DNA of 64,000 nt from Streptomyces sp. NBC_01498 (GCF_036327775.1 NZ_CP109598.1:3658001-3722000); one strand, 5' to 3'; shown: positions 22,225-30,906, counted from the stretch's first letter. The notes: generated by a model not told the origin, from the letters alone. Translations and numbers: made by a program.

Positions 22225-23145
22225 TCAGGCCCTGGTGGTGCGGGGGTGCCCGGTCCGGATGGGGGTGGAGGGGGTCGCCGGGGCGGCCGGGGCCGTGGTC
22301 CCGGTGACGGCCTGGGCGAGCAGGGTCAGCGCGGCCCGTGACGGTGAGCCGGCCTCCGTGGTGGCGGCCACGACGGTGGGGCCCGGCCCGTGGCTCAGGG
22401 TCTGCTGGACCACGGTCAGCGGTCCGACCAGCGGGTGCCGCATCTCGTACGTGGCGACGGTGCACGCCTTGACCCGGTGATCGGCCCACAGGGACGCGAA
22501 CTCCGCGTTCGTGGCGCTCAGCTCACCCAGCAGCGCGTGCAGCGCCGGGTCCTGCGGATACTGGGCCGCCACCAGGCGCAGATTCCCCACGACCGCCCGT
22601 GCCTTGGCCGGCCAGTCCACGTACAGGTCGCGGGTGTGGCCGTCGAGGAACACCAGCCGGGCCATGTTGGGCCGCCGCCCCGGATGATCCGGAGCGCCGG
22701 GGTCCAGATGACCGGCGAACAGCGCGTGGCCCAGGCGGTTCCACGCCAGTACGTCGCCGCGCCGCCCCAGCACGATCGCGGGGGCGTCCGCCAGCGCGTC
22801 CAGCAGTTGACCGGCCGCCGCCGTCACGCGCTCCGGCGCGGGCCGCCTGCTCCGGGTGCGCTGCCGGTCGGCCTGGGCCAGGTCGTACAGATACCGCTGC
22901 TCCGACTCGTCCAGCCGCAGGGCCCCGGCGATCGCGTCCAGCACCTCGGGCGACGCGCTCAGCGACTGCCCCTGCTCCAGCCGCGTGTAGTAGGAGACGC
23001 TCACCCCCGCCAGCAGCGCCAGCTCCTCGCGCCGCAGGCCCGGCACCCGTCGGCGTTCCCCGTACGTGGGCACCCCGACGTCCTCCGGACGCAGCTGGGA
23101 GCGCCGGGTGTGCAGGAAGTCCCCGAGCCGCGATTTTCCGTTCAT
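22225..23145 (-). CDS. MmyB-type XRE transcriptional regulator
   Basis: A 306-residue regulator with an N-terminal helix-turn-helix (RVPGLRREELALLAGVSVSY, then YTRLEQGQSLSASPEVLDAI) and the larger MmyB ligand-binding domain (PAIVLGRRGDVLAWNRLGHALF, LVFLDGHTRDLYVDWP, NLRLVAAQYPQDPAL). Members often control a neighbouring enzyme gene; here the hydrolases downstream on the same strand are the candidates. No ribosome site precedes the ATG, but CATACT ends 7 nt before it, so the mRNA may be leaderless. Confidence 0.92.
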   Translation of the reverse strand: MNGKSRLGDFLHTRRSQLRPEDVGVPTYGERRRVPGLRREELALLAGVSVSYYTRLEQGQSLSASPEVLDAIAGALRLDESEQRYLYDLAQADRQRTRSRRPAPERVTAAAGQLLDALADAPAIVLGRRGDVLAWNRLGHALFAGHLDPGAPDHPGRRPNMARLVFLDGHTRDLYVDWPAKARAVVGNLRLVAAQYPQDPALHALLGELSATNAEFASLWADHRVKACTVATYEMRHPLVGPLTVVQQTLSHGPGPTVVAATTEAGSPSRAALTLLAQAVTGTTAPAAPATPSTPIRTGHPRTTRA

Positions 23146-23539
23146 GGATCCGAGTATGGGACGACCCGGACGGCGCAGCCTGCCCCTGCTGTGGGTAGGC
23201 ACGGCCGGGTCCGGCTCCTTCCTTCTCAGGAGGAGCACGGGGGACGGCCACCCCGGCAGCGTGGATTCCGGCCTACACCAGGACCCGCCGGTTCGCGAAC
23301 GCGGACGCCGTACGGGACGGGCGGAAAGGGCCGCCCGGGACAGCGGAAGAAGCCGCCCTGCGGCGTTCGCGCGGGGCGGCATATCTCACGATTTACGACG
23401 CCGATTGCACCGTACGGGTGGTGTTCATCAGAAGAACTGCGCAGCGCTGGCGTTGGTCCTTCGATTCCCGAGATGCGTACACATCATGAGGAAGGTATGT
23501 AGATCGCTCAACCCGAAAGCAAGCTGAAAGCGAGGGGTC
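23146..23539. other. Spacer with hairpin between divergent genes
   Basis: No gene is supported. A hairpin with an 11-bp stem (GCCGCCCTGCG at 23352-23362, partner at 23370-23380, one G-T pair) and a 7-nt loop lies in the middle, followed by the AT-richer ATATCTCACG. The stretch 23381-23520 is less GC-rich than its surroundings and should hold the promoter of the rightward gene. No tRNA-derived attachment repeat was found here. Confidence 0.45.
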
Positions 23540-23968
23540 ATGGCCGCCTTCAAGGTCAAGAATTTCACGATCGAGAGTCTGTGGACCGCCTTCCTGACCG
23601 CGTTCTTCGCGGTGCTCACCACCCTGGGGCTGACCGCCCCCGCCGCGGCGGCGGACGCCGCCGCACCGCAGCCCGCCGAGCAGCCGGTGAAGGACCGCGC
23701 GCCGGAGGGCCGCCCGGCCGACGCGGCGGTGCCCGCCGCCGGTGAACGGGGCGGGGGTGACGCGATGACGGCGGAGCGGCACGCCCTGCCGGACAGCGCG
23801 CGGCCGGCGGACACGTCCCGCCCGCCGACCATCGAGCAGCGCATCCGCGCCGAGGCGCACGGTTCGTCACCGTCCGTCCGGCGCCTGCCCGTCGACACCC
23901 GTACGGACGCCGACGTGGCGCGGGACAACGAGGCCGCCGCCGACGCGGCGCTCGCGGCGGCGGCGTGA
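23540..23968 (+). CDS. Hypothetical secreted or membrane-anchored small protein
   Basis: A 142-residue protein not recognised with confidence. A hydrophobic N-terminal segment (SLWTAFLTAFFAVLTTLGLTA) ends in APAAAADAA and looks like a signal peptide or anchor. The rest is Ala/Pro/Asp/Arg-rich and disordered, with IEQRIRAEAHGSSPSVRRLP as its most distinctive part. GCGAGGGG precedes the ATG. Similar short Streptomyces proteins with KVKNLWTAFLTAFFA-like starts exist, to my recollection without a known role. Confidence 0.65.
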   Translation: MAAFKVKNFTIESLWTAFLTAFFAVLTTLGLTAPAAAADAAAPQPAEQPVKDRAPEGRPADAAVPAAGERGGGDAMTAERHALPDSARPADTSRPPTIEQRIRAEAHGSSPSVRRLPVDTRTDADVARDNEAAADAALAAAA

Positions 23969-24056
23969 GGAACCGGGACTCCTCAAGGACTCCCGGCGCC
24001 CGCACCGCACGTCTCACCGGAATCGTCCGGCCCCACGGTTCACCGGCCACCCGTCA

Positions 24057-24131
24057 ACGGCGGTCGTCCTGCCGGAGGTCGTCGTACCAGTGTTCGTCCT
24101 GCCGGCGGTTGCCGTACCGGCGTTCGTCCTA
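24057..24131 (-). repeat. 30-bp tandem repeat continuing the DUF5324 frame past its amber stop
   Basis: Read on the minus strand, the frame after the TAG (24129-24131) continues as DERRYGNRRQ, DEHWYDDLRQ, DDRR and then TGA. The repeat unit boundary is CGG CAG GAC GA. At the gene end the same boundary reads CGG TAG GAC GA, so one C-to-T change would make the stop. The DNA period is 30 bp (units at about 24062, 24092 and 24122 on the plus strand). Confidence 0.7.
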
Positions 24132-24815
24132 CCGGTCCCGATTCCTCGCCTCGTCCTCGGCCTGCTTGGCCTGCACCTCCGGATCGAGCGCACCCTGGCT
24201 GCCGTCGACGGACGACAGCGACGCGTCGTGCGCGGAGACCTCGGTAGGAGCGGGCGGTTCCACGAGCCAGTCGGGATTGGCCTGCTTGTCCCACCACTTC
24301 CACGCGGCGACCGCGCCGCCGGTCAGCAGACCGAGAGCCACCAGGCCCTTGGCGAGACGTCCGGCCCTGGCCCGCCGCTCATGCTTCCTCACGAGCTTCT
24401 GGACCTCCTTCACCGTGATCTGACCACGCAGCGCGGCGAGGGCGGCAGCGGAACGAGCCGCTGCTTCCCCGGCGACCGGCTGTGCGACGGACACGGCGTG
24501 CTCGACGCGCGGCACCGTGAAGTCGGCTGCCTGACGCACGGCCCTGCGGGTCTGTGCGGCGGCCCGGTGCGCGGCCACGTCGACCTTGGGGGGCACATGC
24601 GGCGCCACATGGGCGCCGTACTGAACACGAGCTTGAACACGAGCCTGCTTCGCGGCCTTCGACACCTTCGGTGCGAGCCGGACGCGGGCCTCTTCGGCGT
24701 ACAACGCGGCCTGTTCCTTGGCCGTATCGGCGTAGGGTGCCACCGCTTCCGCGGCGTGCAGCACGCTCTCCTTCGCCGAATCGGTAGCGGCGCGCACGCT
24801 GTCCATGCGGGTCAC
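24129..24815 (-). CDS. DUF5324 family protein, long-helix membrane-associated
   Basis: A 228-residue protein from the GTG at 24815, which has GGAGGAGG close upstream; the ATG at 24806 is too far from it. The first 150 residues form amphipathic Ala/Glu/Arg helices (TDSAKESVLHAAEAVAPYAD, YAEEARVRLAPKVSKAAKQA), apolipoprotein-like. A single membrane helix (AKGLVALGLLTGGAVAAWKWW) follows and then an acidic tail. The function is unknown. The gene is divergent from the cyclophilin gene. The amber stop seems to truncate a repeated C-terminal extension. Confidence 0.85.
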   Translation of the reverse strand: MTRMDSVRAATDSAKESVLHAAEAVAPYADTAKEQAALYAEEARVRLAPKVSKAAKQARVQARVQYGAHVAPHVPPKVDVAAHRAAAQTRRAVRQAADFTVPRVEHAVSVAQPVAGEAAARSAAALAALRGQITVKEVQKLVRKHERRARAGRLAKGLVALGLLTGGAVAAWKWWDKQANPDWLVEPPAPTEVSAHDASLSSVDGSQGALDPEVQAKQAEDEARNRDR

Positions 24816-25116
24816 AGGATCCTCCTCCTCGGTGGCGGTCAGGGGCTTGGGGGTTTCCCCCGTTATTGGACAAAGATCCGCCTGTCCACCCAGATCGAAA
24901 TCATGCCTGCCGCCCGCCGTACCGGCATGCGGTGCGGGCATCCGGGTCAAGGAGGACGACGGCTGCCCCTTTTCCTGCTCCGCGTGTTCCCCGTCGGGGA
25001 GCGCTGATTCCCCGTCATCGGGACGCCGTGCGCGGTTGGGGGGTACGGGGCGGGCGGCGCGAGGGCCGTCCGTGCGAGGATCGGCAGGGTCATTGCAGAC
25101 TCACGGAAGGCAGATC

Positions 25117-25644
25117 GTGGCCGAGCAGCTTTACGCCACCCTGAAGACCAACCACGGCGACATCGAGATCCGGCTCCTGCCGAACCACGCGCCGAAGACG
25201 GTCAAGAACTTTGTGGAGCTCGCCGAGGGCGAGCGTGAATGGACCAACCCGGCGACCGGCAAGAAGTCGAACGACCGGCTGTACGACGGCACCGTCTTCC
25301 ACCGGGTGATCAGCGGTTTCATGATCCAGGGCGGGGACCCGCTGGGCAACGGCACCGGTGGTCCGGGCTACGAGTTCGGGGACGAGTTCCACCCCGACCT
25401 CTCCTTCGACCGGCCGTACCTCCTGGCCATGGCGAACGCGGGACCGGGCACCAACGGCTCGCAGTTCTTCATCACCCTGGCGCCCACCGCGTGGCTGACC
25501 CGCAAGCACTCCATCTTCGGCGAGGTCACCGACGAGGCGAGCAAGAAGGTCGTGGACGCCATCGGCGCCACCCAGACCAACCCGCGCACCGACCGCCCGG
25601 TGGAGGAAGTCAGGATCGAGTCGGTCGTCGTCGAGACCCGCTAG
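25117..25644 (+). CDS. ppiA: Cyclophilin-type peptidyl-prolyl isomerase
   Basis: A 175-residue cytoplasmic cyclophilin that catalyses cis-trans isomerisation of prolyl bonds. The active-site motif FHRVISGFMIQGGDP and the core AMANAGPGTNGSQFFIT are intact. A Trp in APTAWLTRKHSIFG occupies the cyclosporin-contact position. The GTG at 25117 (MAEQLYATLKTNHGDIEI) follows GGAAGG; the longer open frame from 24805 has no support. The rhomboid gene follows in the same direction after 258 bp. Confidence 0.95.
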   Translation: MAEQLYATLKTNHGDIEIRLLPNHAPKTVKNFVELAEGEREWTNPATGKKSNDRLYDGTVFHRVISGFMIQGGDPLGNGTGGPGYEFGDEFHPDLSFDRPYLLAMANAGPGTNGSQFFITLAPTAWLTRKHSIFGEVTDEASKKVVDAIGATQTNPRTDRPVEEVRIESVVVETR

Positions 25645-25902
25645 TCCGGGACCGTACGGCGGACCCCGCCGGGTCCTGTCCGGCGGACCGTGCGACCGCC
25701 GGCCCTTGTCCGGGCCCTGCCGGGTGCCGTCCGTGCCGTGTCCGGGCCCGGCCCGGGTCCTGGCCGGCGTCCCCGGTTCGGATTCCCGTTCGGGGAACCA
25801 TCCCGCCCTGCCCGTCCGTAGTGGTTACATACCGGGCGGGGAGGGCGGTGCGCTCTGCGCCCTTCACCGCATCGAGCGCCGTATCCAGTACCGAGGGGAC
25901 CG

Positions 25903-26796
25903 ATGGACCAGCAGCCCGGGGGCCCGGACCGGCCCGCCACCGACGCCGCACCTCACTGCTACCGGCACCCGGACCGTGAGACGGGCATCCGCTGCACCCG
26001 CTGCGACCGCCCCATCTGCACGGACTGCATGATCAGTGCCTCCGTCGGATTCCAGTGCCCGAACTGCGTACGGGACGGGTCCGGTACGGGGATGTCCCCC
26101 ACCGCCGCCCGGCCGCGCACCATCGCCGGCGGCACCGTCACCGCCGACCCCCGGCTGATCACCAAGATCCTGCTGGGCATGAATCTCGCGGTCTTCGTCG
26201 GCGTCCTCGTCAGCGAACGGCGCGTCGTCGGCGAACTGGACCTCATCGGGGACGCCTTCAACCCCGAGCTGGGCGAGCTGGTCGGCGTCGCCCAGGGGCA
26301 GTGGTACCGCCTGTTCACCGCGGTGTTCCTGCACCAGGCCGTCTGGCACATCGCGTTCAACATGCTGGGGCTGTGGTGGCTCGGCGGTCCCCTGGAGGCC
26401 GCGCTCGGACGGTCGCGCTTCCTCGCGCTGTATCTGCTCTCCGGGCTGGCGGGCAGTGCCCTGACCTACCTGATCGCCGCGCCCAACCAGGGGTCGCTCG
26501 GTGCCTCGGGCGCCGTCTTCGGGCTGCTCGGCGCCACGGCCGTGCTGATGCGCCGGATGCGTTACGAGATGCGGCCGGTCCTGGTCCTGCTGGCGCTGAA
26601 CCTGGTCTTCACGTTCCTCTGGTCCGGCATCGCCTGGGAGGCACATCTCGGCGGGCTGGTCGCGGGCACGGCGGTCGCCGTCGGCATGGTGCACGCGCCG
26701 CGCGAGCGCCGGGCGCTGGTCCAGTGGGGCACCTGCGCGCTGGTGCTGCTGGTGACCGTCGTGATCATCGTGATCAGGACCGGTCAGCTCTCCTGA
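25903..26796 (+). CDS. Rhomboid intramembrane serine protease with N-terminal zinc finger
   Basis: A 297-residue protein. The first 60 residues form a B-box-like zinc finger (CYRHPDRETGIRCTRCDRPIC, then CMISASVGFQCPNC). Six or seven membrane helices follow, with the catalytic dyad Ser202 in GASGAVFG and His248 in WEAHLGG, and the conserved loop HQAVWHIAFNMLGLWWLG. It cleaves membrane proteins within the bilayer; substrates are unknown. GAGGGG precedes the ATG. A hairpin follows the stop. Confidence 0.95.
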   Translation: MDQQPGGPDRPATDAAPHCYRHPDRETGIRCTRCDRPICTDCMISASVGFQCPNCVRDGSGTGMSPTAARPRTIAGGTVTADPRLITKILLGMNLAVFVGVLVSERRVVGELDLIGDAFNPELGELVGVAQGQWYRLFTAVFLHQAVWHIAFNMLGLWWLGGPLEAALGRSRFLALYLLSGLAGSALTYLIAAPNQGSLGASGAVFGLLGATAVLMRRMRYEMRPVLVLLALNLVFTFLWSGIAWEAHLGGLVAGTAVAVGMVHAPRERRALVQWGTCALVLLVTVVIIVIRTGQLS

Positions 26797-26825
26797 GACG
26801 GGGGAAGCCGGTTCTCCGGGCAGCG

Positions 26826-26844
26826 GGGTGCCCGTCGGGCACCC
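26826..26844 (+). terminator. Hairpin after the rhomboid gene
   Basis: GGGTGCCC and its complement GGGCACCC pair around a GTC loop, starting 30 nt after the stop. Confidence 0.5.
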
Positions 26845-26952
26845 GGTCCTGCCAAGGATCGGGACCGCCGGGCGCCCGGCCCCGCCGGGTGAGGACCGCC
26901 GGCCGGCCTTACGGGCGCCCGGACGACCGTTCAGGACCGTTCGCGCACAGAG

Positions 26953-27175
26953 TTGTCCACAGCGTGTGCCGGATCTTGTGCAATGTGTGCGCCCGGCATG
27001 GGGAACACGCGTGCCCCTTGTCCCTGATCTGGGTTTTCCCAGCAAGGACAAGGGGCGGGGCGCTTCATCACAACGGCCGAAGCGAGCGTTCCAGTCACAC
27101 CGGCGTCAACATGCCGTGAAGTTATCCACAGATCGTCTGACCTTTTCCCCCGGCTGTGGACAGCACTGTGGATAA
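26953..27175. promoter_or_regulatory. Cluster of DnaA boxes between the rhomboid gene and crgA
   Basis: Three perfect boxes and one near-perfect box lie in 223 bp of non-coding DNA: TTGTCCACA (+, 26953-26961), TTATCCACA (+, 27122-27130), CTGTCCACA (-, 27155-27163, one mismatch) and TTATCCACA (-, 27167-27175). The last three lie within 54 bp. This is about 25 kb from oriC, which itself has no perfect box. The rest of the 434-bp gap (26797-27230) holds a terminator hairpin and nothing else recognisable. Confidence 0.85.
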
Positions 27176-27230
27176 GTGTCTGGGCAGAGCTTGACGCGGG
27201 TCGCCGGACCTGCCTCCACCGCGCCCGGAG

Positions 27231-27488
27231 CTACTTCCACTGCGTGGAGACGCCGAAGCCGGCGGCGATGAACCCGAACCCGACGACGATGTTCCAGTTG
27301 CCGAAGGCGTCGACCGGCAGGGTCCCGTCGGTCACATAGAAGACCACGATCCAGGCCAGCCCGACGAGGAACAGGGCGAGCATGACGGGCGCGACCCAGC
27401 TCCGATTGGACAGGTTTATCGTGGTCGACTGCTTCGCCGCGGGCGGCGGCGTGAAATCGGCCTTCTTGCGGATCCGTGACTTCGGCAC
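27231..27488 (-). CDS. crgA: Cell division regulator CrgA
   Basis: An 85-residue membrane protein with the family start [15 protein letters not shown] and two membrane helices ([20 protein letters not shown] and [18 protein letters not shown]). CrgA coordinates sporulation septation and FtsZ/PBP recruitment in Streptomyces and mycobacteria. The GTG at 27488 has AGGAGAG at about 8 nt; a longer frame from 27551 is not conserved. Its 3' end faces the DnaA-box cluster. The gene is divergent from the DUF881 gene. Confidence 0.95.
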   Translation of the reverse strand: MPKSRIRKKADFTPPPAAKQSTTINLSNRSWVAPVMLALFLVGLAWIVVFYVTDGTLPVDAFGNWNIVVGFGFIAAGFGVSTQWK

Positions 27489-27630
27489 GAGGGACTCTCC
27501 TGTCGATGCGCTGCGTGACCGCGCAGGTAACTGAAACGGTGTACCGGGCACGAGGAGCGGGGGGAACGCTGCCTCCGCCGGGCGTCCGTTAGCGTAGTGC
27601 TTCCGTGGCGCCTAAGGAGATAAGGGTACG

Positions 27631-28398
27631 TTGAGCAATTCCGCCGACTTTCCCGAAGGGCCGGTCCGCCGACCGGTCCGGCGGCCGGTACGCCTGCTCA
27701 CGGCCGGGGTCTTCGCCCTCGCCGGCCTCATCTTCGTCACGAGCTTCAACACGGCGAAGGGCACCAACCTCCGTACGGACGACTCCCTGCTCAAGCTCTC
27801 GGACCTGATCCAGGAGCGCAGCGACAGGAACGGCGTGCTGGAGGAGTCGACCGCGGCCGTACGCAGGAGCGTCGACACCCTCGCCAACCGGGACGACGGC
27901 TCCACCAAGGAGGAGGACGCCGCACTCCGGGGGCTGGAGAACGTGGCGGGGACCACGAAGGTCTCGGGCCGGGCCCTCACCGTCACCCTGGACGACGCCC
28001 CGCCGGACGCCACCGCCAATCCCGGATACCCCGAGCCGCAGCCCAACGACCTCGTCATCCACCAGCAGGACCTCCAGGCCGTCGTCAACGCCCTCTGGCA
28101 GGGCGGCGCCAAGGGCATCCGTGTGATGGACCAGCGGCTGATCTCCACCAGCGCGGTGCGCTGCGTCGGCAACACCCTGATCCTCCAGGGCCGGGTCTAC
28201 TCGCCGCCGTACCGGATCACCGCCGTGGGGGACCAGGATCGGCTGCGGGAGGCGCTGGAGGAGTCACCGGCGATCCAGAACTACCAGCTGTACGTGCAGG
28301 CGTACGGGCTCGGCTGGAAGGTCGACGAGGACGGCGGGACGACGCTTCCCGGCTACACGGGCACCGTGGACCTCCACTACGCGAAGCCGGTGGGGTAG
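27631..28398 (+). CDS. DUF881 family membrane-anchored protein
   Basis: A 255-residue protein starting at TTG, with one membrane helix near the N-terminus (LLTAGVFALAGLIFVTSF), a coiled-coil-like acidic region, then the DUF881 domain (VSGRALTVTLDDAP, LVIHQQDLQAVVNALWQGGAKGIRVMDQR, GNTLILQGRVYSPPYRI, VQAYGLGW). Members are common beside crgA and sortase genes in actinobacteria. The function is not settled, although a link to cell division is often suggested. Confidence 0.9.
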   Translation: MSNSADFPEGPVRRPVRRPVRLLTAGVFALAGLIFVTSFNTAKGTNLRTDDSLLKLSDLIQERSDRNGVLEESTAAVRRSVDTLANRDDGSTKEEDAALRGLENVAGTTKVSGRALTVTLDDAPPDATANPGYPEPQPNDLVIHQQDLQAVVNALWQGGAKGIRVMDQRLISTSAVRCVGNTLILQGRVYSPPYRITAVGDQDRLREALEESPAIQNYQLYVQAYGLGWKVDEDGGTTLPGYTGTVDLHYAKPVG

Positions 28399-28612
28399 CC
28401 GCGACAGCCCGGTCCGGCGGTCCGGCCGGGGATCCGGTCCGGCCGCCCGTCCTCCTCCTGAAAGAGGCCGACGGCACACCTGACCCGTGCGCCGCCCACG
28501 TGGCCCCGCGGCCCCTTAGTCTGGTTCGGTACCGCGCGCTCCGGTACGACGGCGGCGCGGTCGGGCGGGCGGGCGACGGGAAACGGGAACCCGTAGGAAC
28601 GGAAGGGACAGC

Positions 28613-28786
28613 ATGTACGGCTGGATCTGGCGGCATCTGCCGGGCAACGTCTGGGTACGGGCGGTCATCGCGCTCGTGCTGGCGCTCGCGGTCGTCCTCG
28701 TGCTGTTCCAGTACGTCTTCCCGTGGGCGGAGCCGATCCTTCCGTTCGGCGACGCGACGGTGACCGGTGCGGGAGGCGCCTCATGA
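28613..28786 (+). CDS. Small membrane protein upstream of pabA
   Basis: A 57-residue ORF: MYGWIWRHLPGNVWVRAVIA followed by a hydrophobic helix (LVLALAVVLVLFQYVFPW) and a short polar tail. GGAAGGGACA precedes the ATG. Its stop overlaps the pabA start by 4 bp (ATGA), showing translational coupling. This gene is conserved at this place in Streptomyces; its role is unknown. Confidence 0.85.
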   Translation: MYGWIWRHLPGNVWVRAVIALVLALAVVLVLFQYVFPWAEPILPFGDATVTGAGGAS

Positions 28787-29424
28787 GCGGTGCCCGCGTT
28801 CTCGTCGTGGACAACTACGACAGCTTCGTCTTCAACATCGTTCAGTACCTGTACCAGCTCGGCGCGGAGTGCGAAGTGCTGCGCAACGACGAGGTGTCGA
28901 CGGCGCACGCCCAGGACGGCTTCGACGGGGTGATGCTCTCCCCCGGTCCCGGCACGCCCGAACAGGCCGGTGTCTGCGTCGACATGGTGCGCCACTGCGC
29001 GGCGACCGGCGTGCCCGTCTTCGGGGTGTGCCTCGGCATGCAGTCGATGGCGGTGGCGTACGGGGGCGTGGTCGGCCGCGCCCCCGAACTCCTGCACGGC
29101 AAGACCTCGCTGGTCACACACGAGGGCAAGGGCGTGTTCGCCGGACTGCCCTCGCCGTTCACGGCGACCCGCTACCACTCGCTGGCGGCGGAACCGGCCG
29201 CCCTGCCGGACGAGTTGGAGGTCACCGCGCGTACGGCCGACGGCATCGTCATGGGCGTGCGCCACCGGGAACTGGCCGTCGAGGGTGTGCAGTTCCACCC
29301 CGAGTCCGTGCTGACCGAGCACGGGCACCTGATGCTGGCCAACTGGCTGGCGCAGTGCGGTGATCCGGACGCCGTGGGCCGGTCGGCGGGCCTGGCGCCG
29401 GTGGTGGGCAAGGCGGTCGCGTGA
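28783..29424 (+). CDS. pabA: Glutamine amidotransferase, aminodeoxychorismate/anthranilate synthase component II
   Basis: A 213-residue class I glutaminase. The start reads VLVVDNYDSFVFNIVQYL. The catalytic nucleophile is Cys83 in GVCLGMQ, with His172 and Glu174 in QFHPES. It supplies ammonia to a chorismate-using partner for folate (PabB) or tryptophan (TrpE); no partner is in the window, so pabA versus trpG is not decided. It is coupled by 4-bp overlaps both to the small membrane protein and to the first sortase. Confidence 0.93.
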   Translation: MSGARVLVVDNYDSFVFNIVQYLYQLGAECEVLRNDEVSTAHAQDGFDGVMLSPGPGTPEQAGVCVDMVRHCAATGVPVFGVCLGMQSMAVAYGGVVGRAPELLHGKTSLVTHEGKGVFAGLPSPFTATRYHSLAAEPAALPDELEVTARTADGIVMGVRHRELAVEGVQFHPESVLTEHGHLMLANWLAQCGDPDAVGRSAGLAPVVGKAVA

Positions 29425-30866
29425 CCGCACTCCGTCCCGAGCACGACGCGGGATACGGCGCTCCGTACGAACGGCGGGAACCGTACGAGGGACCTGGCGC
29501 GTTCGAGGCTGCCGTGGACGGACTCGTGGACCCCCTGAACGACCCCCTTCCCGGACAGGGCCCCGCGCCCGTCCCGCCCCCCGCGCACCCGGAGTTCCCG
29601 GCCGCTCCGGCGGGGCCCGGCATCCCGTCGAGGCCCGGGATATCGGGGCCGCTGCCCGAGGAGCGGCCGTGGGCGGGGCACGGGCCGTATCCGTACGGAG
29701 GCCCGTCCGCCGATCAGGGGCAGGACTGGGCGTCGCAGGCAGCCTCCGGGCCGCCTCCGCTCCGGACCCCGCCGCCGGGGTCCGTACCGCCCGTTCCCGT
29801 ACCGCCCGGCCGGGGGCGCCGGCGACGACCCGAGCCGGAGCCCGAGCCGCCGTACGTGCCCGCCGGCGGCGGGAGCACCGGGAGCACCGGGGGCGCCGAG
29901 GACGCCACGGCCGTCCTGCCGGCCGTCCCGGCGCCGGAAGCCCTCCCCGAGCCCGCACCGGACTTCGGCCCGGAACCCGGCCCCGACCCCGCCCCGGAGA
30001 GCGGCCCCGGGCGGCCGGTCCGGTCCGAACCCGCCACCGGGGGCCGTGCCGAGCGGCGCAAGGCGGCCAAGGGCGGCCGTGGGCGGGGCCGTACGCGCCC
30101 CGCGGGCGCCGCGGGTCCCCCGGCCGCTCCGGGCGCCCCGGCGCCCTCCAGGCCGCTCTCCCGCGTCGAGGCGCGGAAGGCCGCCCGTGCCCTCAAGGAC
30201 AGTCCGGGGGTCGTGCTCAGCCGCGCGGTCGGCGAGATCTTCATCAGCTTCGGGGTGCTGATGCTGCTGTTCGTCGCCTACCAGCTCTGGTGGACCAACG
30301 TGCGGGCCGATCTGTACGCGGGCAAGGAGACGGACAAGATCCAGGACGGCTGGGCCAAGGGCCGCCAGCCCGGCGCCTTCGAGCCCGGCCAGGGGTTCGC
30401 GATCATGCACATCCCCAAGCTGGACGTCGTCGTCCCGATCGCGGAGGGGATCGACAAGGCGAAGGTCCTGGACCGGGGCATGGTCGGCCACTACGCGGAG
30501 GGCCGGCTCAAGACCGCGATGCCCTCCGACAAGCAGGGCAACTTCTCGGTCGCGGGACACCGCAACACCCACGGGGAGCCGTTCCGCTACATCAACCGGC
30601 TGGTGCCCGGCGACAAGATCGTGGTGGAGACGCAGGACAGCTACTTCACCTACGACATGGCGAGCATCCTCCCGCAGACACCTCCGTCGAACGTGAGTGT
30701 CATCCAGCCCGTCCCGCAGGGCTCCGGATTCACCGGACCGGGGCGATACATCACGTTGACGACCTGTACGCCGGAATTCACCAGTACGTATCGAATGATC
30801 GTGTGGGGCAAGATGGTTGAGGAACGGCCACGCGACAAGGGAAAGCCCGACGCTCTCGTGGACTGA
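29421..30866 (+). CDS. srtE1: Class E sortase, first of two
   Basis: A 481-residue transpeptidase with about 270 disordered Pro/Gly/Glu-rich cytoplasmic residues, a membrane helix (VGEIFISFGVLMLLFVAYQLWW) and the sortase domain outside. Catalytic His380 lies in AGHRNTHG, Cys449 in LTTCTPEF and Arg458 in STYRMIVWG. In S. coelicolor two class E sortases in this spot anchor chaplins through LAxTG-type signals and support aerial growth; the gene name is given by that synteny. The GTG start overlaps the pabA stop. Confidence 0.93.
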   Translation: MTALRPEHDAGYGAPYERREPYEGPGAFEAAVDGLVDPLNDPLPGQGPAPVPPPAHPEFPAAPAGPGIPSRPGISGPLPEERPWAGHGPYPYGGPSADQGQDWASQAASGPPPLRTPPPGSVPPVPVPPGRGRRRRPEPEPEPPYVPAGGGSTGSTGGAEDATAVLPAVPAPEALPEPAPDFGPEPGPDPAPESGPGRPVRSEPATGGRAERRKAAKGGRGRGRTRPAGAAGPPAAPGAPAPSRPLSRVEARKAARALKDSPGVVLSRAVGEIFISFGVLMLLFVAYQLWWTNVRADLYAGKETDKIQDGWAKGRQPGAFEPGQGFAIMHIPKLDVVVPIAEGIDKAKVLDRGMVGHYAEGRLKTAMPSDKQGNFSVAGHRNTHGEPFRYINRLVPGDKIVVETQDSYFTYDMASILPQTPPSNVSVIQPVPQGSGFTGPGRYITLTTCTPEFTSTYRMIVWGKMVEERPRDKGKPDALVD

Positions 30867-30906
30867 ACCCATCACGACGGAGACCAGGGACCAGGGGGCG
30901 GGTGCG

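Noticed and set aside
18377..23539. Genomic island with attachment sites flanking the hydrolase group after tRNA-Ala
   Set aside because: I searched the 23.1-23.6 kb spacer for a repeat of the tRNA-Ala 3' end and found none; no integrase gene is present.
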